From NCBI GenBank assembly GCA_964423545.1, contig CAYRFV010000111.1, forward strand, positions 1 through 16,495: a stretch of 16,495 bases of DNA. Reading direction: 5' to 3'. Below the pieces are notes generated by a model. That model was not told the origin of the DNA, made no database searches, and saw only the letters and a list, made by a program, of their open reading frames with translations. Shown in pieces: positions 1-6,841 of the stretch (within the stretch, counting starts at the first letter, position 1; each line of letters opens with the position of its first letter). The DNA comes from JALOOE01 sp964423545 (lineage in GTDB: Bacteria > Chloroflexota > Anaerolineae > CG2-30-64-16). A program made the position numbers and the translations under genes.

Positions 1-416
1 CCGGTCTGACCTACGGGCTATACAGCGTCTTCAACAAGGTGTTGGTGCGGCGCAATGCGCCTTGGGTGGTGCAGGTCTATGGCCTGCTGATCGGTGCGGC
101 GGTGTTGGTGTGGTTCGTGCCTGCCGGCGAGCTGGCGCGCGGGTTTGCCTCGCCCGGCGCAATTGCGCTGATCCTCGGCATGGGGACCATCCCGACACTG
201 CTGGCAAGCCTGGCATTCGCGATCGGCGTGCAGTGGGTGCCGGTCAGCACGGCCGCTATCGTCGCCACGTGGGAGCCAGCGGTGGCGGTGATCTTCGGGT
301 ATCTATTCTTTGGGGAGCGGCTGGAGCTGGCCCAGTGGCTGGGCACGGCATGCATCGTGGGGGCGGTGCTGCTTTTGCGTCCGGGTGGCGCAGCCGACAG
401 TGCTCCCGCAGGCTGA
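1..416 (+). CDS. EamA/DMT-family permease, 3' part only
   Basis: The frame is open from base 3 and gives 137 residues up to a TGA at 414-416; the start lies outside the window. The segment is very hydrophobic, with about four to five membrane helices. It has the typical end of an EamA (drug/metabolite transporter) repeat: a stretch like 'PVSTAAIVATWEPAVAVIFGYLFFGE', then a last helix and a short polar tail. In this family, 'xxxEPxxAxxxxxxxxGE' before the last helix is the usual signature of the second EamA half. Such proteins are 10-helix inner-membrane exporters or importers of small metabolites; the substrate cannot be read from this fragment. The gene converges on the next one, with 29 bases between the stops. 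The family call is firm and the function is open. Confidence 0.85.
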   Translation, partial: GLTYGLYSVFNKVLVRRNAPWVVQVYGLLIGAAVLVWFVPAGELARGFASPGAIALILGMGTIPTLLASLAFAIGVQWVPVSTAAIVATWEPAVAVIFGYLFFGERLELAQWLGTACIVGAVLLLRPGGAADSAPAG

Positions 417-435
417 GAAGAACCCACCCCCGACC

Positions 436-453
436 GCGGATGTCGCTATCCGC
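436..453. other. Small hairpin between convergent gene ends
   Basis: GCGGAT (436-441) and ATCCGC (448-453) form a perfect 6-bp stem with a 6-base loop. It sits at the meeting point of two convergent genes and overlaps the last codons of the minus-strand gene. There is no T-run on either side, so it is not a classical intrinsic terminator. It may act as a weak bidirectional terminator or be chance in GC-rich DNA. Confidence 0.25.
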
Positions 454-1285
454 CCACGCGCGGGGCGAACTCCCAGATCAGCGCCAGCGCGGCGACGGTG
501 ATCAATCCGTACTCGATCGCAACGCGGCGGCCGATCCGGCCCTGAATCGCGTGCTGTGAGAGGCCCACCACGTTATAGAAGATCAGCAGCAGCAAGAGGC
601 CGCCCGTCAGGCTTTGCAGGCGCATGTAGTTCAGAACCCAGGTAGCCTGCCCCATCACCGCGCCGACGATGACAGCGTAAAGTCCAACCAATAGGGTCGA
701 ACGCTGACTGCCGCGCAAAAGCTCCAGCGCCAGCAATCCACTGATCAACATGATTTCGGTCGCGGACACGATGCTGCGCACGCGCGTGCGATACACCACA
801 AGGAAGAGCACCAACGCAATGGCATAGGTCAGTGCGTTCATGCCCAGGCGCGCACGGCGGTAGCCAGTGGCGAAGGGGTCCAACGTGTAGTAGATGCCTG
901 CGAGGGTCAGACCCAGGGCGACACCCGTCAGGGTCAGCCCGACCAACCAGTAAAGGCGCGAAGGCGCGACCGGAAGCAGGAACACCGCGACGCCGATCAG
1001 GGCCATGGGCACCCCCCACGACAGCCAGTGGGCGCCTACGTCGCCGCTATGGCTCAGCGGATGGACGCGCACGACCGACTCAGCGCCGCTGGCCGCGAGG
1101 CCCGCCAGGATCAAGCCAAGCACCGTGTTGGTGGTGACAGCTACGGTGATCGGGGAGCCGAACACGCCGCCGGTCACAACGATCGTGGGCAACGCCAACA
1201 GCCGCTGCGCCGCCAATCCCATCAGCACGACCCAGACCAGCACGCTGACCCGATCGCGATAGTCGAGCAGGAATTCCCTGTTCAT
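446..1285 (-). CDS. Polytopic membrane protein of unknown function
   Basis: This encodes 279 residues with about eight to nine predicted membrane helices and little soluble sequence. The only notable polar stretches are a His/Ser-rich loop near residues 75-85 and short Arg-rich turns. I recognise no transporter or enzyme motif. It resembles the uncharacterised membrane proteins (possibly DUF5656-like) common in Chloroflexota, but I cannot confirm that by eye. The frame is open further upstream to 1429, but the ATG at 1285 is chosen for two reasons: a strong promoter (-35 at 1378-1373, -10 at 1355-1350) lies inside the longer frame, and the extra 48 residues are not membrane-like. No clear Shine-Dalgarno precedes this ATG. 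It is divergent from the CHAT gene and convergent with the EamA gene. Confidence 0.75.
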   Translation of the reverse strand: MNREFLLDYRDRVSVLVWVVLMGLAAQRLLALPTIVVTGGVFGSPITVAVTTNTVLGLILAGLAASGAESVVRVHPLSHSGDVGAHWLSWGVPMALIGVAVFLLPVAPSRLYWLVGLTLTGVALGLTLAGIYYTLDPFATGYRRARLGMNALTYAIALVLFLVVYRTRVRSIVSATEIMLISGLLALELLRGSQRSTLLVGLYAVIVGAVMGQATWVLNYMRLQSLTGGLLLLLIFYNVVGLSQHAIQGRIGRRVAIEYGLITVAALALIWEFAPRVGG

Positions 1286-1349
1286 CCCATGACACCACAA
1301 GCAGAGCCGGTTATTTTGCTGAAAGCACCAAGCCGGCAGGCGATGGATC

Positions 1350-1378
1350 ATTGTAGCCGGTTGGTTGGAGGCTGTCAA
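1350..1378 (-). promoter_or_regulatory. Sigma70-type promoter for the membrane-protein gene
   Basis: Read on the minus strand, TTGACA (1378-1373) is followed by a 17-base spacer and TACAAT (1355-1350). This is a perfect -35 box, a 5/6 match to the -10 box and ideal spacing. The expected transcription start is near 1343, giving a leader of about 58 bases to the ATG at 1285. Activity is inferred from the motif alone. Confidence 0.7.
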
Positions 1379-1401
1379 CAACACCCGACCGATCTTCGAG
1401 T

Positions 1402-1430
1402 TTGACGAGCCATCCGTTCTGTGATACAAA
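1402..1430 (+). promoter_or_regulatory. Sigma70-type promoter for the CHAT gene
   Basis: TTGACG (1402-1407), a 17-base spacer and TACAAA (1425-1430) give 5/6 and 4/6 matches to the consensus boxes. The expected start near 1437 would leave a leader of about 90 bases before the favoured TTG at 1529. The boxes lie back to back with the minus-strand promoter at 1350-1378; the two -35 boxes are 23 bases apart. Confidence 0.55.
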
Positions 1431-1517
1431 AAGCTTATTGAATTTAGTTGTCAGATCGCCCGGGTGCGCCGTCGCGCGCCCGTCACGCACGACGCAGAGC
1501 GGTGAAGCCACAGGTTC

Positions 1518-1523
1518 AGGAGG
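1518..1523 (+). promoter_or_regulatory. Ribosome binding site fixing the CHAT start
   Basis: A perfect AGGAGG stands 5 bases before an in-frame TTG (1529-1531). The upstream in-frame alternatives, TTG at 1448 and GTG at 1502, lack a comparable site. This decides the start in favour of 1529. Confidence 0.75.
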
Positions 1524-1528
1524 CGGAA

Positions 1529-2884
1529 TTGCTCTATCATGATTACACCATCACGATTGCGGCGAGCCAGGGGCCCGGGTACCCTGTGTCGGCCATGGCC
1601 GAGGGGATGGGGCGCGCTTCCGATGTGTTGCCTGACCCGCCCGATGAGTTGACCGCGCAGATAGCCCAGATCGCCGAGGCGCCGGCCGGGGTCGAACATG
1701 CCGAGCTGCTGACGGCGATCGGCATCGGGATGTTTCGCTGGCTCACCAGTCACCTTGAAATGCACTTACGCCTGGCCTGGGATCGCGCCGAGCAGCAGCG
1801 GCAAGGATTGCGGCTACGCCTCAGCATCGATGCGCCAGAGATCAACGCCTGGCCATGGGAGCTGCTGCATGACCCAATGCGCGACTTCACCTTCTCGACA
1901 TCGATCACCACGCCCGTCGTCCGCTACCTCGATCAGAGCAACCACTTCGGCAGCCCTGCCGACATGAAGACGGAACTGCCGCTGGAAGCGCTCGTCGTAC
2001 TGCCCCGCGCGCCCGACCTCAACCTGGTGAAGGAGCGCGCCGTCATCGCCCAGGCCGTCGCGCTGCTGGACCCGCCCCTGCTGATGCATGTGCTGGACGG
2101 CATCGTCACGCGCGCACGCCTAGCCGATGTGCTGGTCAGCGGGCACTACGAGATCATTCACGCCAGCGGACACGGTGGTTTCCTGGATGGGGAGGGATTC
2201 CTCGCGCTCAATGATGCGGACGGAGCGCCGGACATCGTTGACGGGCAGGTTCTGGCGCGGCTGGCGGCCAACTGCAAGACGCTCAGACTGGCCGTGCTCA
2301 ACGTGTGTAGCAGCGGCAAGGTCGATGAGGCGCGAGCATTCCAGGGGTTGGCGCCGCAACTGGTCCGTGCAGGCGTGCCGGCGGTCGTAGCCATGCAGTA
2401 CCCGCTCAGCGACGATGCATCGATGGCATTCGCAGAGGAATTCTACCGGCGTCTGTGCACCGACGAGAACGCAGGGCGCGTCGATGTCGCCGTGACCTAT
2501 GCCCGCAACTTGCTGGCGATTCTCTACCCCGACAACCGATGCGTTGCGGCGCCGGTAGTTTACACCCGTGCGCCGGACGGCGTGATCTTCGCGCTCCGCA
2601 GCCAGGCTGCCGCGGCGAGCGTCTCTGACAACGGACGGCAGGGGGATCGCACACGCGAGTTGGCGGAGTCGCTGCGGATGAGCGCCGCCTTCGATGATGA
2701 TCTGATGCTGGCTGACCGGGATTTGCTCCAGAGCTGGCGTCACGCCCTCTCGCAGGCTGCAGAAGCCACGCAGCGCCAGTTCAGCACACCCGACCCCGAT
2801 ATCCAACAGGCTGCACAGCAAAGCCTGGCTCTGTTGCGCCAGCGGCTGGTCACCGTCGAAGCGCGGCTATCGGCTTCCCAGTAA
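1529..2884 (+). CDS. CHAT-domain caspase-like protease
   Basis: From the TTG at 1529 the protein is 451 residues. CHAT hallmarks are visible in order: a 'WPWELLHD' segment near residues 108-115; a strand ending in 'IIHASGHGG' whose GHG histidine is H215; 'LNVCSSG' with the presumed nucleophile C260; and a 'PAVVAMQYPLSDDAS...FAEEFYRRL' segment near 284-309. The His/Cys dyad is intact, so the protease is probably active. N-terminal residues 1-100 look like the usual CHAT-associated strand/helix region ('YHDYTITI...'). C-terminal residues from about 370 are helical and unassigned. There is no signal peptide or membrane helix, so it should be cytoplasmic. CHAT proteases are caspase/separase relatives that cleave specific partners in signalling, cell death or defence. 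No substrate, sensor or CRISPR gene is adjacent, so its trigger is unknown. The 3' end overlaps the convergent transporter gene by 18 bases. Confidence 0.85.
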   Translation: MLYHDYTITIAASQGPGYPVSAMAEGMGRASDVLPDPPDELTAQIAQIAEAPAGVEHAELLTAIGIGMFRWLTSHLEMHLRLAWDRAEQQRQGLRLRLSIDAPEINAWPWELLHDPMRDFTFSTSITTPVVRYLDQSNHFGSPADMKTELPLEALVVLPRAPDLNLVKERAVIAQAVALLDPPLLMHVLDGIVTRARLADVLVSGHYEIIHASGHGGFLDGEGFLALNDADGAPDIVDGQVLARLAANCKTLRLAVLNVCSSGKVDEARAFQGLAPQLVRAGVPAVVAMQYPLSDDASMAFAEEFYRRLCTDENAGRVDVAVTYARNLLAILYPDNRCVAAPVVYTRAPDGVIFALRSQAAAASVSDNGRQGDRTRELAESLRMSAAFDDDLMLADRDLLQSWRHALSQAAEATQRQFSTPDPDIQQAAQQSLALLRQRLVTVEARLSASQ

Positions 2885-4132
2885 GCTGGAAAACGCGGTC
2901 ACGACGATCAGAATCAGCGTCAGCAGGATCAAGACCGCAACCATCACCCAGGCGATCAGGTTGGACGCGCGGCCGTTTACGAACCGGCCCATCAGCCGCC
3001 TTTCGTTGATCAGACGCAGCATGACGATCAGGATCACCGGCAACAGCACGCCGTTCAGCGTCTGACTCGCCATCATGGTCTTCACGAGCGACTGGATCGG
3101 CAGCAGGATGATCGCCGCCCCCAGGACGATCAGCGCCGTGTAGACGGTGAAGAAGATCGGCGCTTCGCGCCAGCCATGGTCCACCCCCGCCTCCCAGCCG
3201 AACGCTTCGCACACGACATATGCCGTCGAGAGTGGCAAGATCGCCGCCGAGAAGACCGATGCGTTGAGCAGGCCGACGCCGAACAGGGTCGAAGCATAGG
3301 GCCCCGCCAATGGACGTAAAGCCAACGCCGCATCCTTGGCGGATTCGATCCGAATGCCGTTGGCGTTCAGCGTCGCGGCGCAGGCGATCATGATGAAGGA
3401 CGCGACGAGCTCGGCGAAAATCGAGCCGACTTCCACATCGATCCGCTCATACGAGTTGTCGGTGATCTTGAGCCCTTTATCGACCACGGATGACTGCTGG
3501 TAGAACTGCATCCACGGCGCAATCGTGGTGCCTATGATCGTGACAAAAATCGTCACGTAGCCCGGTTCAACCTGGAAGTCGGGAGTTACGAACGCCATCG
3601 CCACCTCATCCCACGGGGGCCGAGCCAGGATGCCTGAGACGATGTAGGCCAGGAAGATGGCGCTGGCGGCCAGGAAAACACGCTCGACCCACTTGTAGTT
3701 GGCCTTGACGATCAGCAGCCATACGACCATCGCGGCAATCGGCACCGAAAGATACTTGCTGACCCCAAAGATCTCCATGCTGGCCGCCACGCCGGCGAAC
3801 TCGCTGACCGTATTGGCGAGGTTAGCGAACAGGAAGATGCCGATGATCAGTGCAGTCAAGCGCACGCCCAGACGCTCACGGATCAGATCGGCTAACCCCT
3901 TGCCTGTAACGACGCCCAGCCGGGCGCTCATTTCCTGGACGATGATCAGTGCGAGCGCCACCAACGGCATCATCCACAGCAGGCTGTAGCCGTAGTGCGC
4001 GCCGGCCACCGAATAGGTGGTGATGCCACCGGCGTCGTTGTCGACGTTGGCGGTGATAATGCCCGGTCCAACAACGGAGAGCAACAAGAACAGCCGGATG
4101 CGAAGTGGTTTGAAGCGCTGCGAGAGAGTCAT
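2867..4132 (-). CDS. Nramp-related divalent cation transporter, probably Mg2+ (NRMT-like)
   Basis: This is a 421-residue membrane protein with about 11 helices and the Nramp (SLC11) fold. Helix 1 reads GPG...then D33-A34-G35-G36 where classical Nramps have DPGN, so the metal-binding Asn is Gly. Helix 6 reads 'GTTIAPWMQFYQQS' where Nramps have 'GxTxMPHNLYLHS', so the selectivity Met is Ala (A205) and the His is Trp (W207). Asp33 and Pro206 remain. Loss of the Asn and Met ligands is the pattern described for NRMTs, the prokaryotic SLC11 branch that carries Mg2+ rather than transition metals. Mg2+ as substrate is inferred from these residues plus the two Mg2+-linked genes upstream. The gene follows the PRC/MgtE-like gene by 87 bases. 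The ATG at 4132 has only a weak G-rich site upstream. Confidence 0.85.
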   Translation of the reverse strand: MTLSQRFKPLRIRLFLLLSVVGPGIITANVDNDAGGITTYSVAGAHYGYSLLWMMPLVALALIIVQEMSARLGVVTGKGLADLIRERLGVRLTALIIGIFLFANLANTVSEFAGVAASMEIFGVSKYLSVPIAAMVVWLLIVKANYKWVERVFLAASAIFLAYIVSGILARPPWDEVAMAFVTPDFQVEPGYVTIFVTIIGTTIAPWMQFYQQSSVVDKGLKITDNSYERIDVEVGSIFAELVASFIMIACAATLNANGIRIESAKDAALALRPLAGPYASTLFGVGLLNASVFSAAILPLSTAYVVCEAFGWEAGVDHGWREAPIFFTVYTALIVLGAAIILLPIQSLVKTMMASQTLNGVLLPVILIVMLRLINERRLMGRFVNGRASNLIAWVMVAVLILLTLILIVVTAFSSLLGSR

Positions 4133-4184
4133 GTGGCAGCCCCGGCATGAGGTTGGGGTTCAAGGACAGGGCCAAGGTGAGGGT

Positions 4185-4198
4185 GAGAATCGATTCTC
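4185..4198. repeat. 14-bp perfect palindrome in the MgtE-like/NRMT spacer
   Basis: GAGAATCGATTCTC is its own reverse complement, and GGG and CCC flank it after one offset base. It lies in the 87-base spacer, about 55 bases upstream of the transporter ATG. It could be an operator, an RNA hairpin or the remnant of a REP-like intergenic repeat; the flanking GGTGAGGGTGAG and CCCCTCAGCC runs look repeat-like. Function is not shown. Confidence 0.4.
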
Positions 4199-4219
4199 CC
4201 CTCAGCCAGAGCCTCTGCA

Positions 4220-5476
4220 TCAGCGGTACATGCGCGGCAGGCGCTTCTTCCACGCCGTCGGGATGATTTTGTCGAGGGCGTCATCCGCCGTGACGATGCC
4301 CTGGATCTTACCGTCCTCATCGACGACCGGTATGGCCAACAGGTTGTACTTGGCGATGGCCTGGGCTGCTTGCTCCTGGCTATCCAAGGGGCTGAGGGTG
4401 ACGACTCGCTCGTGCATGATGCGCGAGACCGGGGTCTTGGGATGCGCCAGCACCAGATCCTGCAGGGAGAAGACACCGACAAGGCGATCGTCCCGGTCGG
4501 TCGCATAGATGTAGTTGATGGTTTCAACCTCCTGCCCCATCTTGCGCAGGTAGGCGATGGCCTGCTCTGCGGTCAAGTCGGGGCGAACTGCGATGAACTC
4601 CGTCGTCATGATACCGCCGGCCGAGTCGACAGGATAGGAGAGCAACCGCCGGACATCGGCGGCTTCATCCTGTTCCATGAGATTGAGGAGCTCCAGGCTG
4701 CGGTCTTCCGGCAGTTCGGCCAACAGATCAGCTGCCTCATCCGGCGCCATTTCCTCCAGCAGATCGGCTACCTTCTCATCGGACATCGACTCGACCAGGC
4801 TGGCCTGGAAGTCAGGCTCCACCTCCTCCAGGGTGTCGGCCAGCTGCTTGACATCCAGGGAGTCGAGCAGCTTGCTACTATCAGACCGGCTGAGATCGCT
4901 GATGATCTCGGCCAGATCCGCCGGGTGCAAGTCGGCGATCTTGGCGCTGGGCACCTTCAGACGCATCGGCTGATCCCCCGACAGGAGCTCCACCGCGTCC
5001 CACGAGATCATGCCAGGCGTCAGTTTGCGACCTATGCGACCGGCGACCTTCTCGGCGGGCCGGGCCAACCCCATGCGGCGCATCAGCCCAAGCCCGCCGA
5101 TATCTACGTTCGCGACGTAGAAGTCGCCGTTGACGCGAGCCACTTCCAGGTCATTGACACGCACGACGCGCACGCCGTCGGTGTCGATGATCTGTTTGTC
5201 CAACACGTCGCGCGCCAGAAAGAGGTCATGTTCACCGGGCGAATAAGGAAGGATCTCCTCGAGGCGCTTGTTGAGCGCCACTGCGGGCGCAGACAACACG
5301 ACGACATCGAGGATCGGGACGAACAGCGTACCGCCGTCGCGCTTGACGACCAACGCCGCGATCCGTGGATGCGGCAGATCGTGTCGCACAAGTGCGATCA
5401 AGTCATCCAGGCGTCCGATGCGCTCCCCGCTGACATCAACGACGGTGCGGCCGGTCAATTCACTCATGAAGGGCAT
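4220..5476 (-). CDS. PRC-barrel/MgtE-N/CBS protein, soluble Mg2+-sensor-like
   Basis: This is a 418-residue soluble protein. Residues about 5-75 ('GRTVVDVSGERIGRLDDLI...') and 85-165 look like two PRC-barrel units. Residues about 180-280 ('LHPADLAEIISDLS' and following acidic helices) match the MgtE N-terminal superhelical domain. Residues 281-292 ('YPVDSAGGIMTTEF') open a pair of CBS domains (about 289-343 and 350-405). The chain ends at 'LPRMYR' with no membrane helices, so the MgtE pore is absent. In MgtE channels this N plus CBS module binds Mg2+ and closes the pore. Here it is more likely a free sensor or regulator of a neighbouring transporter. A perfect GGAGGTGA (5487-5480) stands 3 bases before the ATG. 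The corA stop lies 13 bases upstream, so the two are co-transcribed. Confidence 0.85.
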   Translation of the reverse strand: MPFMSELTGRTVVDVSGERIGRLDDLIALVRHDLPHPRIAALVVKRDGGTLFVPILDVVVLSAPAVALNKRLEEILPYSPGEHDLFLARDVLDKQIIDTDGVRVVRVNDLEVARVNGDFYVANVDIGGLGLMRRMGLARPAEKVAGRIGRKLTPGMISWDAVELLSGDQPMRLKVPSAKIADLHPADLAEIISDLSRSDSSKLLDSLDVKQLADTLEEVEPDFQASLVESMSDEKVADLLEEMAPDEAADLLAELPEDRSLELLNLMEQDEAADVRRLLSYPVDSAGGIMTTEFIAVRPDLTAEQAIAYLRKMGQEVETINYIYATDRDDRLVGVFSLQDLVLAHPKTPVSRIMHERVVTLSPLDSQEQAAQAIAKYNLLAIPVVDEDGKIQGIVTADDALDKIIPTAWKKRLPRMYR

Positions 5477-5489
5477 GGGTCACCTCCGC

Positions 5490-6419
5490 TCACATCCAGT
5501 CGCGCTTGAGAAAGAAACGCGCCACCAGAGCAGCCAGACCCATCGACGCGGCAATAATGATGGCGAATGCATAGGGCTCGTTCTGGAACGGCAGGGGGAC
5601 ATTCATGCCGTACAGGCTGGCAACCAGCACCGGCAGCGTCAGCACAATGGTCATGGCCGCCAGGAACTTCATCACCGTGTTCATGTTGTTCGAGATGATC
5701 GACGCAAAGGCGTCCATCATCGAGCTGAGAATGTTGCTGGCGATGTTGGTCATTTCAATCGCCTGCTGGTTCTCGGTCAGCACATCCTCGAGCAGGTCGG
5801 TGTCATCCGGATAGGCTGCGAAGTGCTGGCTCCGCTGGAGGCGTTCCATCATCAGCTCGTTCGATTTGAGCGCCGTCGTGAAATAGACCAGGCTCTTCTG
5901 GTACCTGAGCAAGCCCAGCAGTTCCCGGTTGCGCAGCGACATCTGGAGCTGATCTTCGAGATGGTCGACTGCCCGGTTGATCTCCCGCAAGTAACTCAGA
6001 TACTTGGAGGCGGTATTGAGTAAGAGGCGGAGAATGAACCGGTTACGCTTGGCGGTGCTCAGATCCTTGACGCGGCCGCGCGCCAGCTCCTGCAGGATCT
6101 CGTTGTCGCGCTTGCTGATCGTAAGGATGTATTGCCCCGCCAGGACGATGCCAACGGCATGGGTGGTGAAGGGCACGTCCGCCGTCGGCGCCTCAGCCGC
6201 AGGCAGACGGACCACGATCAGAATATTGCCGTCCTCCCGCTCAATCCGTGCTCGCTCATCCACGTCCAACGGATAGAGCGTGAACTCCTGGGGCAGGCCG
6301 AGCCCTTGCATCCAGGCGATCTCGTCAGGAGTAGGGTCGATCGCGCTGATCCAGCAACCTCTGCAGATCTCGGAAAAGGTCTCAAGGCCATGCTCCGTCG
6401 TCCTATAGATTGTAATCAT
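5490..6419 (-). CDS. corA: CorA-family Mg2+ transport protein
   Basis: This is a 309-residue CorA-type channel subunit. Residues 1-240 form the cytosolic funnel domain, including a long charged helix (about 140-250, rich in E/R/Q). Helix TM1 (about 250-270) runs straight into Y270-G271-M272-N273, the GMN signature that binds hydrated Mg2+ at the pore mouth. TM2 spans about 283-303 and the chain ends in the basic tail 'FFLKRDWM', typical of the family. The length is normal. An AAGGAG site (6431-6426) lies 6 bases before the ATG. CorA assembles as a pentamer in the inner membrane and takes up Mg2+ (some members take Co2+ or Ni2+). It is the first gene of a three-gene Mg2+ cluster. The upstream 487-base gap is strongly structured, so RNA-level control is possible but no known riboswitch was recognised. 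Confidence 0.93.
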   Translation of the reverse strand: MITIYRTTEHGLETFSEICRGCWISAIDPTPDEIAWMQGLGLPQEFTLYPLDVDERARIEREDGNILIVVRLPAAEAPTADVPFTTHAVGIVLAGQYILTISKRDNEILQELARGRVKDLSTAKRNRFILRLLLNTASKYLSYLREINRAVDHLEDQLQMSLRNRELLGLLRYQKSLVYFTTALKSNELMMERLQRSQHFAAYPDDTDLLEDVLTENQQAIEMTNIASNILSSMMDAFASIISNNMNTVMKFLAAMTIVLTLPVLVASLYGMNVPLPFQNEPYAFAIIIAASMGLAALVARFFLKRDWM

Positions 6420-6558
6420 GTCTCACTCCTTCCGCAGAGGCAAGCCGGACGGAATGAAGCAAGTGCGCGGCGCGACAAGGCCGCGCCAAACGTGACCAGA
6501 TCAACTGGCGACGCCGGACACGGGCGTGCATGTGCTCGTTGAAGGTCGAGAATGTCAA

Positions 6559-6605
6559 CTCGCTTCAAGGCTGCCTCCGAGACAGGGTATGACAGCAGAA
6601 GCGAG
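6559..6605 (-). other. Hairpin in the putative corA leader
   Basis: CTCGCTTC (6559-6566) and GAAGCGAG (6598-6605) are perfect 8-base inverted repeats separated by 31 bases. Inside, CTGC (6571-6574) and GCAG (6595-6598) can extend pairing if a few bases bulge out. It lies about 140-185 bases upstream of corA, a suitable place for a regulatory leader element. Its function is unknown. Confidence 0.4.
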
Positions 6606-6735
6606 GCAACGCCGCCGGTTCATCGTGGGGAGGATGGCCCGGCAAGCGCGATCTATGCTTTGGGGATATCCTCTTGTTGACAGGCGGACATGTGCATAGG
6701 CCGGCGACTTGCCTGACCGCTGCTGTGTTTGGTCT

Positions 6736-6755
6736 CCCGGCTCTGTCGAGCCGGG
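6736..6755. other. Strong 8-bp GC hairpin upstream of corA
   Basis: CCCGGCTC (6736-6743), loop TGTC, GAGCCGGG (6748-6755). It is very stable and symmetric. No T-run follows on either strand, so a U-tract terminator is not supported. It could be a rho-independent terminator variant for murE or part of a structured corA leader. Confidence 0.45.
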
Positions 6756-6807
6756 CTGGTACTACTGGGCAAAGGGTCGTTCGACATCGTATCTCTTGCG
6801 ATCGCGG

Positions 6808-6841
6808 CCTGGCGACACACATCGCCAGGGGCGCACGCCCC
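6808..6841. terminator. Overlapping pair of GC hairpins after murE, possible terminator
   Basis: CCTGGCGA (6808-6815) pairs with TCGCCAGG (6822-6829) over a 6-base loop. GGGGCG (6828-6833) pairs with CGCCCC (6836-6841) and shares two bases with the first stem, so the two may be mutually exclusive. The site is 66-99 bases after the murE stop. With no U-tract it is only a tentative terminator; alternating stems could also suggest attenuation. Confidence 0.35.

Noticed and set aside
4370..5509. A 379-residue plus-strand frame opposite the PRC/MgtE-like gene
   Set aside because: It is antisense to a gene with clear domains and a perfect ribosome binding site; the translation has no motif.
6553..6558. 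Minus-strand TTGACA as the corA -35 box
   Set aside because: The hexamer at 17 bases reads GCACAT, a poor -10 match, so I did not list it as a promoter.
6677..6682. TTGACA as a plus-strand -35 box
   Set aside because: No -10-like hexamer at 16-18 bases and no gene downstream on that strand.
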